Positions 25,353 to 34,006 of a stretch of DNA of 64,000 nt are shown one piece after another. Every line of letters starts with the position of its first letter. Within the stretch, counting starts at the first letter, position 1. The DNA comes from Rhizobium sp. RU36D (GTDB taxonomy: Bacteria > Pseudomonadota > Alphaproteobacteria > Rhizobiales > Rhizobiaceae): NCBI RefSeq assembly GCF_900176345.1, contig NZ_FWXU01000010.1, positions 1 through 64,000 on the forward strand, read 5' to 3'. A program made the position numbers and the translations under genes. A model generated the notes under the pieces. The model did not search any database, was not told the DNA's origin, and saw only the letters and a program-made list of their open reading frames with translations.

Positions 25353-26039
25353 CTAACGGTCGGTTGCCCCTTCGCTTCCGCTGAGATCGTCATCATTCAT
25401 CTTGTCCCGATACGCATGCATCGGCTCTACGCATTTCGAAACGATCCCATTCTCCGCGTTTTTTGAAAGTTCCGCGTCCCAATCCCTAAGGCTGCGTATT
25501 TCAGGAAACCATTTGGCGGCGTCCCAACAGGAATCTGCCGCTTGAGGGCCAAAACAGCCTGCGGCTTCGTAGCGCCCAATGGCATCAGCACCCCAGCGCT
25601 CACGCAGGAAATCATGCCTCAACTGCCGAATGTCCTGAAAATACCGACTGATATTCCGGCCATCAATCGCAAATGCAACGTCGGTAAGGAAATACATCAA
25701 TTCCCTCGCTGCAGGATCATTTCGCCACTCATCGACGTCCTCGGTCTTGGGAAGGGCCATGGGCGGCGTCAAGTCGATATAGGGGAGCCCGGCAACGAGC
25801 TGCCCTCCGGCAATTGCCGAGCCATCAACCACATGCCCCCACAGGACTTTCCAGGCAGCCTCGCATTGTCCACTTGCAACGAGGGAAGACACCCGCTCCA
25901 TCTCTGCCTCATCGTAGCTGTCGCGTTTGGCTTCCTCTGCTGATGCAGCGCAAAACAAAACAATTACCAAGGTCGATGCGCAGACGGACGTAAGTATCGA
26001 ACGCTGTGTTCGGATCCATTCGCTTGTTCGCGCTTGCAT
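25353..26039 (-). CDS. Secreted four-cysteine protein, copy B (unrecognised family)
   Basis: The product is about 228 aa. A signal peptide (ILTSVCASTLVIVLFCAASA) is followed by YDEAEMERVSSLVASGQCEA. It shares with copy A the order C-x2-AW, a tryptophan-rich helix (AWKVLWGHVVDGSAIAGGQL), DVAFAIDGRNI, RYEAAGCFGPQAADSC and a terminal KCVEPMHAY. The last residues are acidic (NDDDLSGSEG). The start at 26039 has GAGG 8 bp upstream. It lies 10 bp after yqgE on the same strand and is probably co-transcribed. Function is unknown. Confidence 0.72.
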   Translation of the reverse strand: MQARTSEWIRTQRSILTSVCASTLVIVLFCAASAEEAKRDSYDEAEMERVSSLVASGQCEAAWKVLWGHVVDGSAIAGGQLVAGLPYIDLTPPMALPKTEDVDEWRNDPAARELMYFLTDVAFAIDGRNISRYFQDIRQLRHDFLRERWGADAIGRYEAAGCFGPQAADSCWDAAKWFPEIRSLRDWDAELSKNAENGIVSKCVEPMHAYRDKMNDDDLSGSEGATDR

Positions 26040-26049
26040 CCTTGCAGCC

Positions 26050-26655
26050 TCACGCGTGCCCGGCATCCATGGACAGCATGGCGGGGCTCACACCCATCAG
26101 CGCCAGCGCGCGGTCGTATTTAGCGTCGAGCGCGGTGTCGAAGATCAGGTCTTCGCTGGCGGCGCAGTTGAGCCAGCCATTGTTGGAGATTTCGTTTTCC
26201 AGCTGGCCCGGTCCCCAGCCGGCATAGCCCAGCAGCATGGTGGCGCGGCGGGGGCCGCGGCCGTCGGAGATGGCCCTGACGATATCGAGCGTGGCGGTGA
26301 GCGAGATGTCGTCGCTGACCGGGATCGAGGAGCCGCCGATATAGTCATCCGTATGCAGCACGAAACCGCGGCCGCTTTCCACCGGGCCGCCGGCCTGGAT
26401 CGGAAACTCACGGGTGTGCTTCGGCAGCATGATCACATCGTTCTTGTCGGCGAGTTCGAGATGCAGCAGCACCTCCGGGAAGGTCACGGATTGCGGCCGG
26501 TTGATGATGAAGCCCATGGCGCCGGCATCCGAATGGGCGCAGATATAGACAACGGAACGGGCGAAATTGCTATCGGCCATTCCGGGCATGGCAATGAGGA
26601 ACTGTCCATCCAGGAAGCCGCGTTCGCGTTCCTTCTTGAGCGTAGAAAAAGCCAT
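26050..26655 (-). CDS. YqgE/AlgH family protein
   Basis: The product is 201 aa and is a typical UPF0301/AlgH protein: [40 protein letters not shown], and the later [15 protein letters not shown] and [16 protein letters not shown]. Members are widespread but their biochemical role is not settled. The ATG at 26655 or the GTG at 26658 both follow a GAGG. Its 3' 129 bp are duplicated at 25219-25347. Confidence 0.92.
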   Translation of the reverse strand: MAFSTLKKERERGFLDGQFLIAMPGMADSNFARSVVYICAHSDAGAMGFIINRPQSVTFPEVLLHLELADKNDVIMLPKHTREFPIQAGGPVESGRGFVLHTDDYIGGSSIPVSDDISLTATLDIVRAISDGRGPRRATMLLGYAGWGPGQLENEISNNGWLNCAASEDLIFDTALDAKYDRALALMGVSPAMLSMDAGHA

Positions 26656-26814
26656 CACGCTTCCACCTCATATGTGTCACCGCGTCCCTGCGGCTTTTCA
26701 GGTATTGTCCCCGTCAACGAATGTGGGGCATAGACTCATATCAATCAACTGAAAATGATGAGCAGGGCGAATCCGAGGCTGGTTCATCCACGAGCCATGA
26801 ATTATGGGAAGGGC

Positions 26815-27651
26815 ATGACACTGAAATTTCCGCTCTTCTTGCGTGCGCTGACGCCGATCATGCTGATCTTCTGCCTGTCGGCACCTGTTTGCTCGGCTGC
26901 AACTTCAGAATGGACCAGCAATGAGGGCGGTCGCATGCGACTGATTCTCGCTCCACCTGACGCCGAGGGCCGCCGCGCGGGTGCCCTCGAGATCGAGCCC
27001 CTGCCCGGCTGGATCACCTATTGGCGCGAGCCGGGTGACAGCGGAATTCCGCCGCAGCTGGCCGCCGATCCCGGCAGCCCCTACATGATCTCTGCGCTTG
27101 CCTATCCCGTGCCGCGGCGGATCGATGTCGGCGATGTTAGGGATATCGGCTATGATGGGCCGGTGACCTTCACCTTCACGCTGGAGGCGGCCGCTGACGC
27201 GGCAAATGTTCCTCTGAACGCCACCGCCTTCATCGGTATCTGTCGCAATATCTGCATTCCCTTCCAGGCGAGTTTTTCGCTGCCGCTGACTCCCGATGCG
27301 ACAAAGGATGCGGAGGCGCTTGCGGTGATCGCACGCGCTGCTGCGACCATGCCGCAAGCGCCCTCTGACGATTTCAAGGTCGCGTCCTTCGAGATGACCG
27401 CGGACCTCAAGCAATTAACGGTGAACCTGCAACTGCCAAAGACCGCGCGCGGCGAGCCGGAACTCTTCGTAACCGGCCCCAGCGGCTATGTCTTTACCCA
27501 TTTTGAAGGGCGCCGTGCGCCCGATGGCAACTATCGTGCCGTCTTTCCCATCGAGAAGCTGCCCCGGAATTATACCTTTTCTGGCCAGAGCTGGAGCGTG
27601 CTGGCGGTTTCCGGCACGCGGGCGATGGAAAGCCCGCTTGCCTTCGATTGA
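26815..27651 (+). CDS. Periplasmic DsbD-alpha/ScsB N-terminal-domain protein
   Basis: The product is about 278 aa with a signal peptide (LFLRALTPIMLIFCLSAPVC). The body matches the N-terminal domain of DsbD/ScsB-type reductases: EIEPLPGWITYWREPGDSGI, and the redox pair region AFIGICRNICIPFQASFSLP. The membrane and thioredoxin domains of DsbD are absent, so it must depend on a separate electron donor, or it accepts disulfides. It is divergent from yqgE and followed by a peroxiredoxin gene. Start could also be an ATG at 26797. Confidence 0.82.
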   Translation: MTLKFPLFLRALTPIMLIFCLSAPVCSAATSEWTSNEGGRMRLILAPPDAEGRRAGALEIEPLPGWITYWREPGDSGIPPQLAADPGSPYMISALAYPVPRRIDVGDVRDIGYDGPVTFTFTLEAAADAANVPLNATAFIGICRNICIPFQASFSLPLTPDATKDAEALAVIARAAATMPQAPSDDFKVASFEMTADLKQLTVNLQLPKTARGEPELFVTGPSGYVFTHFEGRRAPDGNYRAVFPIEKLPRNYTFSGQSWSVLAVSGTRAMESPLAFD

Positions 27652-27738
27652 CCGCCAACTATATTCCGCGCAGACGTTTTCCTGACCCAGACCGGCGGAC
27701 GCTGCCGCTGGCATTTCACAACCAAAGGAGAGACTGCG

Positions 27739-28224
27739 ATGACGATTGCCGTTGGCGAAAAGCTGCCTGCCGCGACCTTCAAGGAAAAGACCGCGGATGG
27801 CCCGGTCGAGATCTCGACGTCGGATCTTTTTGCCGGCAAGCGCGTGGTGCTGTTTGCGGTGCCCGGCGCATTCACGCCGACCTGCACGCTAAACCACCTG
27901 CCCGGCTACCTGGAAAATCGCGATGCGATCCTGGCCCGCGGCGTAGACGACATCGCCGTGATCTCCGTCAATGACTGGCATGTGATGGGCGCCTGGGCGC
28001 AGCATTCCGGCGGCATGGGCAAGATCCACTTCCTGGCCGACTGGGATGCGAGCTTCACCAAGGCGATCGGCCTCGATGCCGATCTCTCCGGCGGTGGCCT
28101 CGGCGTTCGCTCCAAGCGCTATTCCATGCTCGTCGATGACGGCGTGGTGAAGTCGATCAATGTCGAGGACAATCCGGGCCAGGCGACCGTCTCCAGCGCC
28201 GCCACGATGATCGAGCAGCTCTGA
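27739..28224 (+). CDS. Peroxiredoxin (Prx5/hybrid type, single cysteine)
   Basis: The product is 161 aa and reduces peroxides through the peroxidatic Cys in VPGAFTPTCTLNHLPGY, with the Thr four residues earlier. Further Prx5 features are VISVNDWHVMGAW, the DADLSGGGLGVRSKRYSMLV segment and NVEDNPGQATVSSA. It is the only Cys in the protein, so it is a 1-Cys enzyme that needs glutathione or another thiol for recycling. A strong GC-rich hairpin follows the stop codon. Confidence 0.92.
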   Translation: MTIAVGEKLPAATFKEKTADGPVEISTSDLFAGKRVVLFAVPGAFTPTCTLNHLPGYLENRDAILARGVDDIAVISVNDWHVMGAWAQHSGGMGKIHFLADWDASFTKAIGLDADLSGGGLGVRSKRYSMLVDDGVVKSINVEDNPGQATVSSAATMIEQL

Positions 28225-28236
28225 TAGCTGCATTTG

Positions 28237-28262
28237 GGCCGCGGCGGATCCCTGCCGCGGCC
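28237..28262. terminator. Bidirectional hairpin between convergent genes
   Basis: GGCCGCGGC (28237-28245) pairs perfectly with GCCGCGGCC (28254-28262) around an 8-nt loop. It sits between the peroxiredoxin stop and the convergent EamA stop at 28266. The T content after the stem is low (TTCC), so termination strength is uncertain. Confidence 0.6.
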
Positions 28263-28265
28263 TTC

Positions 28266-29102
28266 CTACCGGAAATAGCCCAGGCAAACGGCGCCCAGCG
28301 CCACGATGATGCAGGCCGCAAGGCGACGGGGCGTCAGCACCTCACCCAGGAAAAGCCACCCGATCAGCGCCGCGAAGACGACGCTTGTTTCGCGCAGTGC
28401 GGTCACGGGACCTGCCGGGCCGAGCGAAAAGGCGGTGACCACCAGCGCATAGGACACCAGCGCCACCAGGCCGCCAGCGAGCGCCTTCAGCGTATCGGGC
28501 GCACGGAAGTCCACACGCATGCCGCGGCGGGCGATGACGAAAGTCAGCGGCAGGAATGTGCCGAAGATGATGACCACCCAGGCGGCATAGGCGCCGGCAT
28601 GGCCGGCCTCGCGGACCCCGCGGGCATCGACCGTCGCGTAGCTTGCCACGATCATCCCGGTCAGCAGGGCATAGAGCAGCGAGGACAGCGGTGCGCGCCC
28701 ACGGCCGAGCGCCAGGCTCATGATGCCCATGGCCACGAGTGTCACGCCGACCACCTGCCATGTGGTGAGGCGGTCGCCTGCGACGAGGAAGCCGCCGACG
28801 GTCACCAGCATCGGCACGATGCCGCGGACAACGGGATAGACCTGGCCCAACTCGCCCTTGCGATAGGCGGCGACGAGAAAGACGCTGTAGGCGGTCTGAA
28901 GCGCCGCTGACAGGACGATGTAGAGCCAGGCGCCGGCCGCCGGCCAAGGATAGATCGCGGCGAAGGGGATGGCGACCAGCGTGCCGGAAAAGCTCATCAC
29001 CGTCACCGTCCAAAGACGATCACCGCCGCTGCGCAGGAAGGCATTCCAGGTGGCGTGGAGAATGGCCGCGGACAGCGCCAGGACGATGACGATGGAACTC
29101 AT
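28266..29102 (-). CDS. EamA/DMT-superfamily transporter
   Basis: The product is about 278 aa with ten predicted transmembrane helices in two EamA repeats. Signatures are AAILHATWNAFLRSGGDRLW at the N terminus and TALRETSVVFAALIGWLFLG in the second repeat, with AYRKGELGQVYPVVRGIVPM between helices. It is an inner-membrane exporter or importer of a small metabolite; the substrate is unknown. The start at 29102 (MSSIVIVLALS) places the first helix at the N terminus. The Dabb gene lies 66 bp upstream. Confidence 0.87.
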   Translation of the reverse strand: MSSIVIVLALSAAILHATWNAFLRSGGDRLWTVTVMSFSGTLVAIPFAAIYPWPAAGAWLYIVLSAALQTAYSVFLVAAYRKGELGQVYPVVRGIVPMLVTVGGFLVAGDRLTTWQVVGVTLVAMGIMSLALGRGRAPLSSLLYALLTGMIVASYATVDARGVREAGHAGAYAAWVVIIFGTFLPLTFVIARRGMRVDFRAPDTLKALAGGLVALVSYALVVTAFSLGPAGPVTALRETSVVFAALIGWLFLGEVLTPRRLAACIIVALGAVCLGYFR

Positions 29103-29168
29103 TTCGGTTGGACGATCCGTTCGCGGCAAGAAGAGTGGGGCCCGGCATGGCGCCAGGCCTTTGGCCAA

Positions 29169-29477
29169 TCAGTATTCCAGATCGAAGACCATGATGCCCG
29201 AGAGACCGCCATCGGTGGCCTTGACGATGCGTTCGCCAACGATCTTGTGTTCGGGATGGTTGAGGTAATAGTCGCGCACCACGCTGTCCTCGAAGGTCAC
29301 GATGAAACCATCGACGAAGCCGCTATCCAGCCCTTCCGGCGAGACATTGTGGCCGTATTTGACATCGACCATGCCCGGAATGAACTCCTTAAGGGCGGCG
29401 ATGCCTTCGTATAGCGCCTGTTTTTCAGCTTCCTGGATGGCCGCCTTGAAGCGCAGGAATACGCAATGCAGGATCAT
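29169..29477 (-). CDS. Dabb (stress-responsive A/B barrel) domain protein
   Basis: The product is 102 aa and matches the Dabb family: MILHCVFLRFKAAIQEAEKQ, then LKEFIPGMVDVKYGHNVSPE, DGFIVTFEDSVVRDYYLNHP and a terminal strand. These are dimeric alpha/beta barrels; most have no assigned reaction. The start at 29477 gives normal family length. It lies between rnhA and the EamA gene on the same strand with loose spacing, so co-transcription is possible but not shown. Confidence 0.85.
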   Translation of the reverse strand: MILHCVFLRFKAAIQEAEKQALYEGIAALKEFIPGMVDVKYGHNVSPEGLDSGFVDGFIVTFEDSVVRDYYLNHPEHKIVGERIVKATDGGLSGIMVFDLEY

Positions 29478-29619
29478 GCCGAGCCTCCCTCTCTGATTTT
29501 CTTGCCGAACAATAGGCGCTGAGCCCCGCTTGGCAAGCCGGCCGCGCGGCACGATGCGCCGCATTCCCGTCGGTGATGGCGCAAACAGATCGCTGGCCGC
29601 GAGTTCTCCACAGGAGAAA

Positions 29620-30087
29620 TCAGCCGCCCATCAGGGCGCGGTGGGCATTGCCCTTCTTGAACGGCTCCATGCCGCGGCGCGCCAGTTCGTCAGCCCGTTC
29701 GTTTTCCGGATGGCCGGCATGGCCCTTGACCCAGTGCCATTTGACCTTGTGGCGCTGGTTGGCGGCATCGAGCTGCTGCCACAGCTCGCCATTCTTCACC
29801 GGCTTCTTGTCCGCCGTCTTCCAGCCGTTCTTCTTCCAGCCAAAGATCCACTTGGAGATGCCATCCATGACATATTTGCTGTCGGTATGAAGATCGACCT
29901 CGCAGGGGCTCTTCAGCGCGCTGAGCGCCGATATCGCGGCCAGAAGCTCCATGCGGTTGTTGGTGGTTTCGGCCTCGCCGCCGAACAATTCCTTCTCGGT
30001 TTCGCCATAGCGCAGGATTGCGCCCCAGCCGCCCGGGCCGGGATTGCCCGAACAGGCACCGTCGGTGAAGATTTCGACATGCTTCAT
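29620..30087 (-). CDS. rnhA: Ribonuclease HI
   Basis: RNase HI cuts the RNA strand of RNA-DNA hybrids. All active-site residues are visible in the 155-aa product: Asp in [17 protein letters not shown], Glu in [13 protein letters not shown], Asp in [11 protein letters not shown] and the His/Asp pair in [18 protein letters not shown]. Length is normal. Its start overlaps the stop of thrB (ATGA at 30084-30087), so the two are translationally coupled. Confidence 0.97.
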   Translation of the reverse strand: MKHVEIFTDGACSGNPGPGGWGAILRYGETEKELFGGEAETTNNRMELLAAISALSALKSPCEVDLHTDSKYVMDGISKWIFGWKKNGWKTADKKPVKNGELWQQLDAANQRHKVKWHWVKGHAGHPENERADELARRGMEPFKKGNAHRALMGG

Positions 30088-31049
30088 GAGGTCAATCCGT
30101 ATTCCGCGCTGTTCTTCACCTGACGGTGGAAGCGCAGCTTCTTGAGATATTCCAGCGGGTCCTTCTTGACCACCAGGGCGCCGGCGGGCGTCGTCAGCCA
30201 GTCATAGAGACGCGTCAGGAAGAAGCGCAGCGCGGAGCCGCGCGACAGGATCGGCAGGGCTGCGATCTCCGCCGCGGAGAGCGGCCGCACGGACTGGTAG
30301 CCCTCGATCATCGCCATGCCCTTGGTGATGTTGTAGGCGCCGTCCTTCTCAAAGCACCAGGCATTGAGGCAGATCGACAGATCATAGACGAGGAAGTCAT
30401 TGCAGGCGAAATAGAAGTCGATCAGGCCGGAGAGTTCGTCACCGAGGAAGAAGACGTTATCGGGAAACAGATCGGCATGGATGACGCCGGCTGGCAGGTC
30501 GGTCGGCCAGGTCTTGGACAGAAATTCGAGTTCGCCGCGGATCTCCGCCTGCAGGCCCGGCTCCACCTCATCGGCCCGGGCCTCGGACTTGTCCCACAGC
30601 ACCTGCCAGCCCTGGAGCGATAGGGCATTGGGGCGCTTGATGTCGAAGCCCTCGCCAGCGATGTGCATCTTGGCCAGTGCCGCGCCGACCTCGCGGCAAT
30701 GACGCGCCTCCGGCTTCCTAAGCCACATACCTTCAAGAAACGTGATGAGCGCGGCGGGACGGCCGGACAGTTCTCCCAGCAGGGCACCGTCCTTGCGCGG
30801 CAGCGGCAGGGGGCAGGACAGGCCACGCTCGGAGAGGTGATGCATCAGGCCGAGAAAGAACGGAAGGTCGCCCGGATCGACGCGCTTCTCATAGAGCGTG
30901 AGAATCAACGGATGCGTCGATGTGTGCAGCAGGAAATTCGAATTTTCGACGCCCTCGGCAATGCCCTTGTAGGACAGGAGTTCACCCGCCTCATACTGGG
31001 CGAGAAAGGCCTTCAGGTCGATTTCGTTGATATCGGTATAGACTGCCAC
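30084..31049 (-). CDS. thrB: Homoserine kinase (ThrB, APH/choline-kinase fold)
   Basis: This 321-aa enzyme phosphorylates homoserine for threonine synthesis. It is the ChoK/APH-type ThrB of Alphaproteobacteria: [35 protein letters not shown] (nucleotide region), the Brenner-like motif [20 protein letters not shown] and [20 protein letters not shown]. Overlap with rnhA shows a two-gene operon. In relatives I recall ispH directly upstream; here a ParDE pair lies between. Confidence 0.95.
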   Translation of the reverse strand: MAVYTDINEIDLKAFLAQYEAGELLSYKGIAEGVENSNFLLHTSTHPLILTLYEKRVDPGDLPFFLGLMHHLSERGLSCPLPLPRKDGALLGELSGRPAALITFLEGMWLRKPEARHCREVGAALAKMHIAGEGFDIKRPNALSLQGWQVLWDKSEARADEVEPGLQAEIRGELEFLSKTWPTDLPAGVIHADLFPDNVFFLGDELSGLIDFYFACNDFLVYDLSICLNAWCFEKDGAYNITKGMAMIEGYQSVRPLSAAEIAALPILSRGSALRFFLTRLYDWLTTPAGALVVKKDPLEYLKKLRFHRQVKNSAEYGLTS

Positions 31050-31191
31050 TGCCGGTCCCGCATGCTGGTCAAGGGTTTCATCCTACCGCAACGCATACAG
31101 CGGGGGACGGCCAAGTGCCAGCCCCGCCGCGACATGGAAACAGGAAATGGGAGTGGTCGCCGGTGACAGGAGATTTGGTGCGCTTGTCTGC

Positions 31192-31210
31192 ATTACTATA
31201 TTCTAGTAAT
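31192..31210 (+). promoter_or_regulatory. Candidate operator of the second ParDE pair
   Basis: ATTACTA (31192-31198) and TAGTAAT (31204-31210) form a perfect 7-bp inverted repeat around TATTC, 30 bp upstream of the antitoxin ATG. ParD proteins bind such short palindromes for autorepression. A GGAGG at 31225-31229 is the ribosome-binding site. Confidence 0.5.
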
Positions 31211-31239
31211 CTGGCACGTGTCCTGGAGGATTATCGGAT

Positions 31240-31485
31240 ATGAGCAGCACCACCAGCATCAATCTCGGCGATCACTTCACTGCCTTTCTGTCCCGGCTGA
31301 CAGCCACTGGACGCTACGGCTCAACCAGCGAAGCTGTTCGGGCGGCGTTGCGATTGCTTGAGCAGGAAGAGGCGAAACATGAGGCCTTGCTGAACGCCCT
31401 GGATGAGGGGGAAGCCAGCGGTGAAAGCCATCGCTCTATGAAGGACATCCTGGCGGAGGCCAAAGCGCGGCACCATGGCCGGTAG
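31240..31485 (+). CDS. ParD-like antitoxin of type II TA system
   Basis: The product is 81 aa. The N terminus SSTTSINLGDHFTAFLSRLT and RYGSTSEAVRAALRLLEQEE form the ribbon-helix-helix DNA-binding unit of the CC2985/ParD group. The C-terminal SMKDILAEAKARH is the toxin-binding helix. The last 11 bp overlap the toxin gene. GGAGG lies 10 bp before the ATG. Confidence 0.9.
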   Translation: MSSTTSINLGDHFTAFLSRLTATGRYGSTSEAVRAALRLLEQEEAKHEALLNALDEGEASGESHRSMKDILAEAKARHHGR

Positions 31486-31780
31486 CTATGTCCTGTCGCG
31501 GCGCGCAGAGGAGGATATCGGCCAGTTGCTTGCCGCAAGCCTCGCGGGCTTCGGCGAAAGGCAAACGGATATCTATGCAGCGGGCATGGAACAGACATTT
31601 GATCTGCTGGCGTCCCATCCAGAGATTGGGTCAACCTTTGTCAATGAGCGCAGCGGGCGCGCCTATCGGCGTCATCGGTATGCAAGCCACATGATCTACT
31701 ATCGCATTCGGCAAGCCGATATCTTCATCGTCCGGCTTCTGCATGTCCGAATGCTTCCAGAAAGGTATCTGGAGCCATAG
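31475..31780 (+). CDS. ParE-like toxin
   Basis: The product is 101 aa with the ParE pattern: YVLSRRAEEDIGQLLAASLA, a helical YAAGMEQTFDLLASHPEIGS, then RSGRAYRRHRYASHMIYYRI and IFIVRLLHVRMLPERYL. ParE toxins usually inhibit gyrase, and others act differently. Unlike the pair at 12.3 kb the N-terminal strand is intact and the gene overlaps its antitoxin, so this pair looks functional. It ends 30 bp before the convergent ispH stop. Confidence 0.9.
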   Translation: MAGSYVLSRRAEEDIGQLLAASLAGFGERQTDIYAAGMEQTFDLLASHPEIGSTFVNERSGRAYRRHRYASHMIYYRIRQADIFIVRLLHVRMLPERYLEP

Positions 31781-31810
31781 ACTGACTTCAGCGTCAGAAA
31801 TTGCGACGCC

Positions 31811-32818
31811 TCACCCATTCACCCAGGCCATGTCCTGGCGGGTCAGTTCCACATCCCGCAATTCGCGGTTGACGAGGAAATGCTCGTTTTCTTCCGCCGT
31901 GATCGCCAGTTCCACCTTGGCGTCGAAGCGCTGGCGGAAGGCTTCGATGATCTCGTCGACGATGACCTCCGGCGCCGAAGCACCGGCGGATATGCCGAGC
32001 GTGCCAATGGTGCCAACGTCATCCCAGTCGATTTCGGAGGCACGCTGGACCAACATGGACTTCGTCGCCCCTGCCCTGAGCGCCACTTCGACGAGACGCT
32101 TGGAGTTAGATGAATTGGGGGCGCCGACGACAATGAACAGGTCGCAGCCGGGGGCTGCCTGCTTGACCGCTTCCTGGCGGTTTGTCGTGGCGTAGCAGAT
32201 GCTGTCGGCCGAAGGTGCCGTCAGGTTGGGAAAGCGCTCCTGCAGCCGCTTGATGACGCCGGCGGTATCATCCACCGACAGGGTCGTCTGGGTCACGTAG
32301 CCAAGATTATCGGGATCGGCGGGCTCGTAGCGATCGACATCCTCGACCGTTTCGATCAGCGAGACCGTGCCCTCCGGCAATTGCCCCATGGTGCCGACCA
32401 CTTCGGGATGGCCGGCATGGCCGATCAGGATGACGTGACGACCAAGCCGCTCGTGCCGCATCGCCTGCTTGTGAACCTTCGACACCAGCGGGCATGTGGC
32501 ATCGAGGTAGAAAAGATTGCGGGTCTGTGCATCCTGCGGCACGGATTTCGGCACGCCATGGGCGGAAAACACGACCGGCTGCTCGCGGTGCTCGGCCGGG
32601 ATTTCATCGAGCTCCTCAACGAAGACGGCGCCCTTGGCTTCCAGGCCTTCCACGACATAGCGGTTATGCACGATCTCGTGGCGGACATAGACGGGCGCGC
32701 CGTAGCGTTTCAGCGCCAGCACCACGATCTGTATCGCACGATCGACACCGGCGCAGAAACCGCGCGGGCCGCAAAGCCTGATCGTCAGGGGTGGTCGAGA
32801 AGCGATCGAAGATGTCAT
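31811..32818 (-). CDS. ispH: 4-hydroxy-3-methylbut-2-enyl diphosphate reductase
   Basis: IspH (LytB) is the last enzyme of the MEP isoprenoid pathway and makes IPP and DMAPP with a 4Fe-4S cluster. The 335-aa product has the three cluster cysteines in [24 protein letters not shown] and [10 protein letters not shown], the acid-base region [13 protein letters not shown], and [13 protein letters not shown] for diphosphate binding. The start at 32818 overlaps the DUF1304 stop (ATGA). It is downstream of the oxidase assembly genes on the same strand. Confidence 0.96.
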   Translation of the reverse strand: MTSSIASRPPLTIRLCGPRGFCAGVDRAIQIVVLALKRYGAPVYVRHEIVHNRYVVEGLEAKGAVFVEELDEIPAEHREQPVVFSAHGVPKSVPQDAQTRNLFYLDATCPLVSKVHKQAMRHERLGRHVILIGHAGHPEVVGTMGQLPEGTVSLIETVEDVDRYEPADPDNLGYVTQTTLSVDDTAGVIKRLQERFPNLTAPSADSICYATTNRQEAVKQAAPGCDLFIVVGAPNSSNSKRLVEVALRAGATKSMLVQRASEIDWDDVGTIGTLGISAGASAPEVIVDEIIEAFRQRFDAKVELAITAEENEHFLVNRELRDVELTRQDMAWVNG

Positions 32819-33183
32819 GAGCCAGCCAGGAATACCATTATCAGCGCGATCAGGGCCGGCAGCGCCTGGATGTAGATGATCTTCCGCGATGCCGTCATGC
32901 CTCCATATAGGCCGGCGACGAGGACACAGCCAAGAAAAAACAGCTTCAACTGAAATGCGAATTGATCGACGGGCTGAACCAGCGACCAGATGAGGCCCGC
33001 AGCCAGGAAGCCATTGTACAGGCCCTGATTGGCGGCCATCACCTTGGTGGCTTCCGCCTGGGCCGGCTTCATGCCGAACGCCTTCATGCCGCGCGGCTTG
33101 GTCCAGAGAAACATCTCCAGCACGAGAATATAGAGATGTTCGATCGCCACCAGGGCAACCAGGATATTCGCCAGCAAGGCCAT
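32815..33183 (-). CDS. DUF1304 membrane protein
   Basis: The product is 122 aa with four transmembrane helices and the DUF1304 pattern: [20 protein letters not shown], then a [20 protein letters not shown] loop, [17 protein letters not shown] and a C-terminal helix pair. The function is unknown. The loop between helices 1 and 2 is unusually conserved in the family. It is coupled to ispH by ATGA and lies 88 bp after surf1. Confidence 0.88.
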   Translation of the reverse strand: MALLANILVALVAIEHLYILVLEMFLWTKPRGMKAFGMKPAQAEATKVMAANQGLYNGFLAAGLIWSLVQPVDQFAFQLKLFFLGCVLVAGLYGGMTASRKIIYIQALPALIALIMVFLAGS

Positions 33184-33271
33184 GCATTCCCCCCACAACT
33201 GGAATTTCTGTCGCTTCCTATCATGGGATCGGCAGCGGCGCACGCGGGTCCGCGGGGAAAAATGCGTGCAC

Positions 33272-34006
33272 TCAACCCTTTCGGCGGCGCAGGAAAACCG
33301 TGAGCGACACTGCGACCAGGGCGGCGGCAAGGCCGTACCAGGTCACGGCATATTCCAGGTGGCTGTTGGGCAGGTCGATCTGGGTGACGCCCCCCTCCGG
33401 AAGCCCGCCGGGCACCGGCGTCGCATCGGCATCGAGGAAGAAGGGCAGCACGCGATCGGCCGGCAGGCCAGCCGTCGCCACCATGGCGTCCAGGTCCTTC
33501 CAGTAGAAGATGTTCTTGCCCAGGTCATTGTCCGGGACGATGGAAGACGGCTTTTCCGAGAGCCGCACCCGCGCCAGGCCCGTGACCGTCACCTCGCCCG
33601 GCACCTGGCCCTGGCTGCGCGTCTCCGGCGCCTTGTTGTCATAGGGAACGAAGCCCCGGTTGACGAGCAGATAGCGGCCGTCGGACAGTTCCAGCGGCGT
33701 ATAGACGTAAAAGCCGGTGCGGCCGCGGAAGGTCGCGAAGAAGTGCCGTTCCTTGTCATGCATGTAGCGGCCGGAGGCGGACATCTTGCGGTAGTCGATG
33801 TCGCCGCCTGACGTGCCGATCGATTCGATCGATGTGACATCGGCCGGGGCGGCCGTGGTTCGCTCGGCGATATCGGCGATCAGGGCTTCCTTCCAATGCA
33901 GCCGCTGGACCTGCCAGGTACCGAGCGACAGAAGTACGCAAAGCGTCACCGCCAGCAAGAGCAGCGTGGCGACGACCTTGATCCGCCCGGCCTTCGCCTC
34001 AGCCAT
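33272..34006 (-). CDS. SURF1-family cytochrome c oxidase assembly protein
   Basis: The product is about 244 aa with the SURF1 layout: an N-terminal helix (VVATLLLLAVTLCVLLSLGT) followed at once by WQVQRLHWKEALI, a periplasmic domain with GFYVYTPLELSDGRYLLVNR GFVP, and a C-terminal helix (VTWYGLAAALVAVSLTVFL). SURF1 helps insert heme a into subunit I. The start at 34006 overlaps the DUF983 stop by 8 bp. It is near the oxidase structural genes but past the ctaE terminator. Confidence 0.9.
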   Translation of the reverse strand: MAEAKAGRIKVVATLLLLAVTLCVLLSLGTWQVQRLHWKEALIADIAERTTAAPADVTSIESIGTSGGDIDYRKMSASGRYMHDKERHFFATFRGRTGFYVYTPLELSDGRYLLVNRGFVPYDNKAPETRSQGQVPGEVTVTGLARVRLSEKPSSIVPDNDLGKNIFYWKDLDAMVATAGLPADRVLPFFLDADATPVPGGLPEGGVTQIDLPNSHLEYAVTWYGLAAALVAVSLTVFLRRRKG

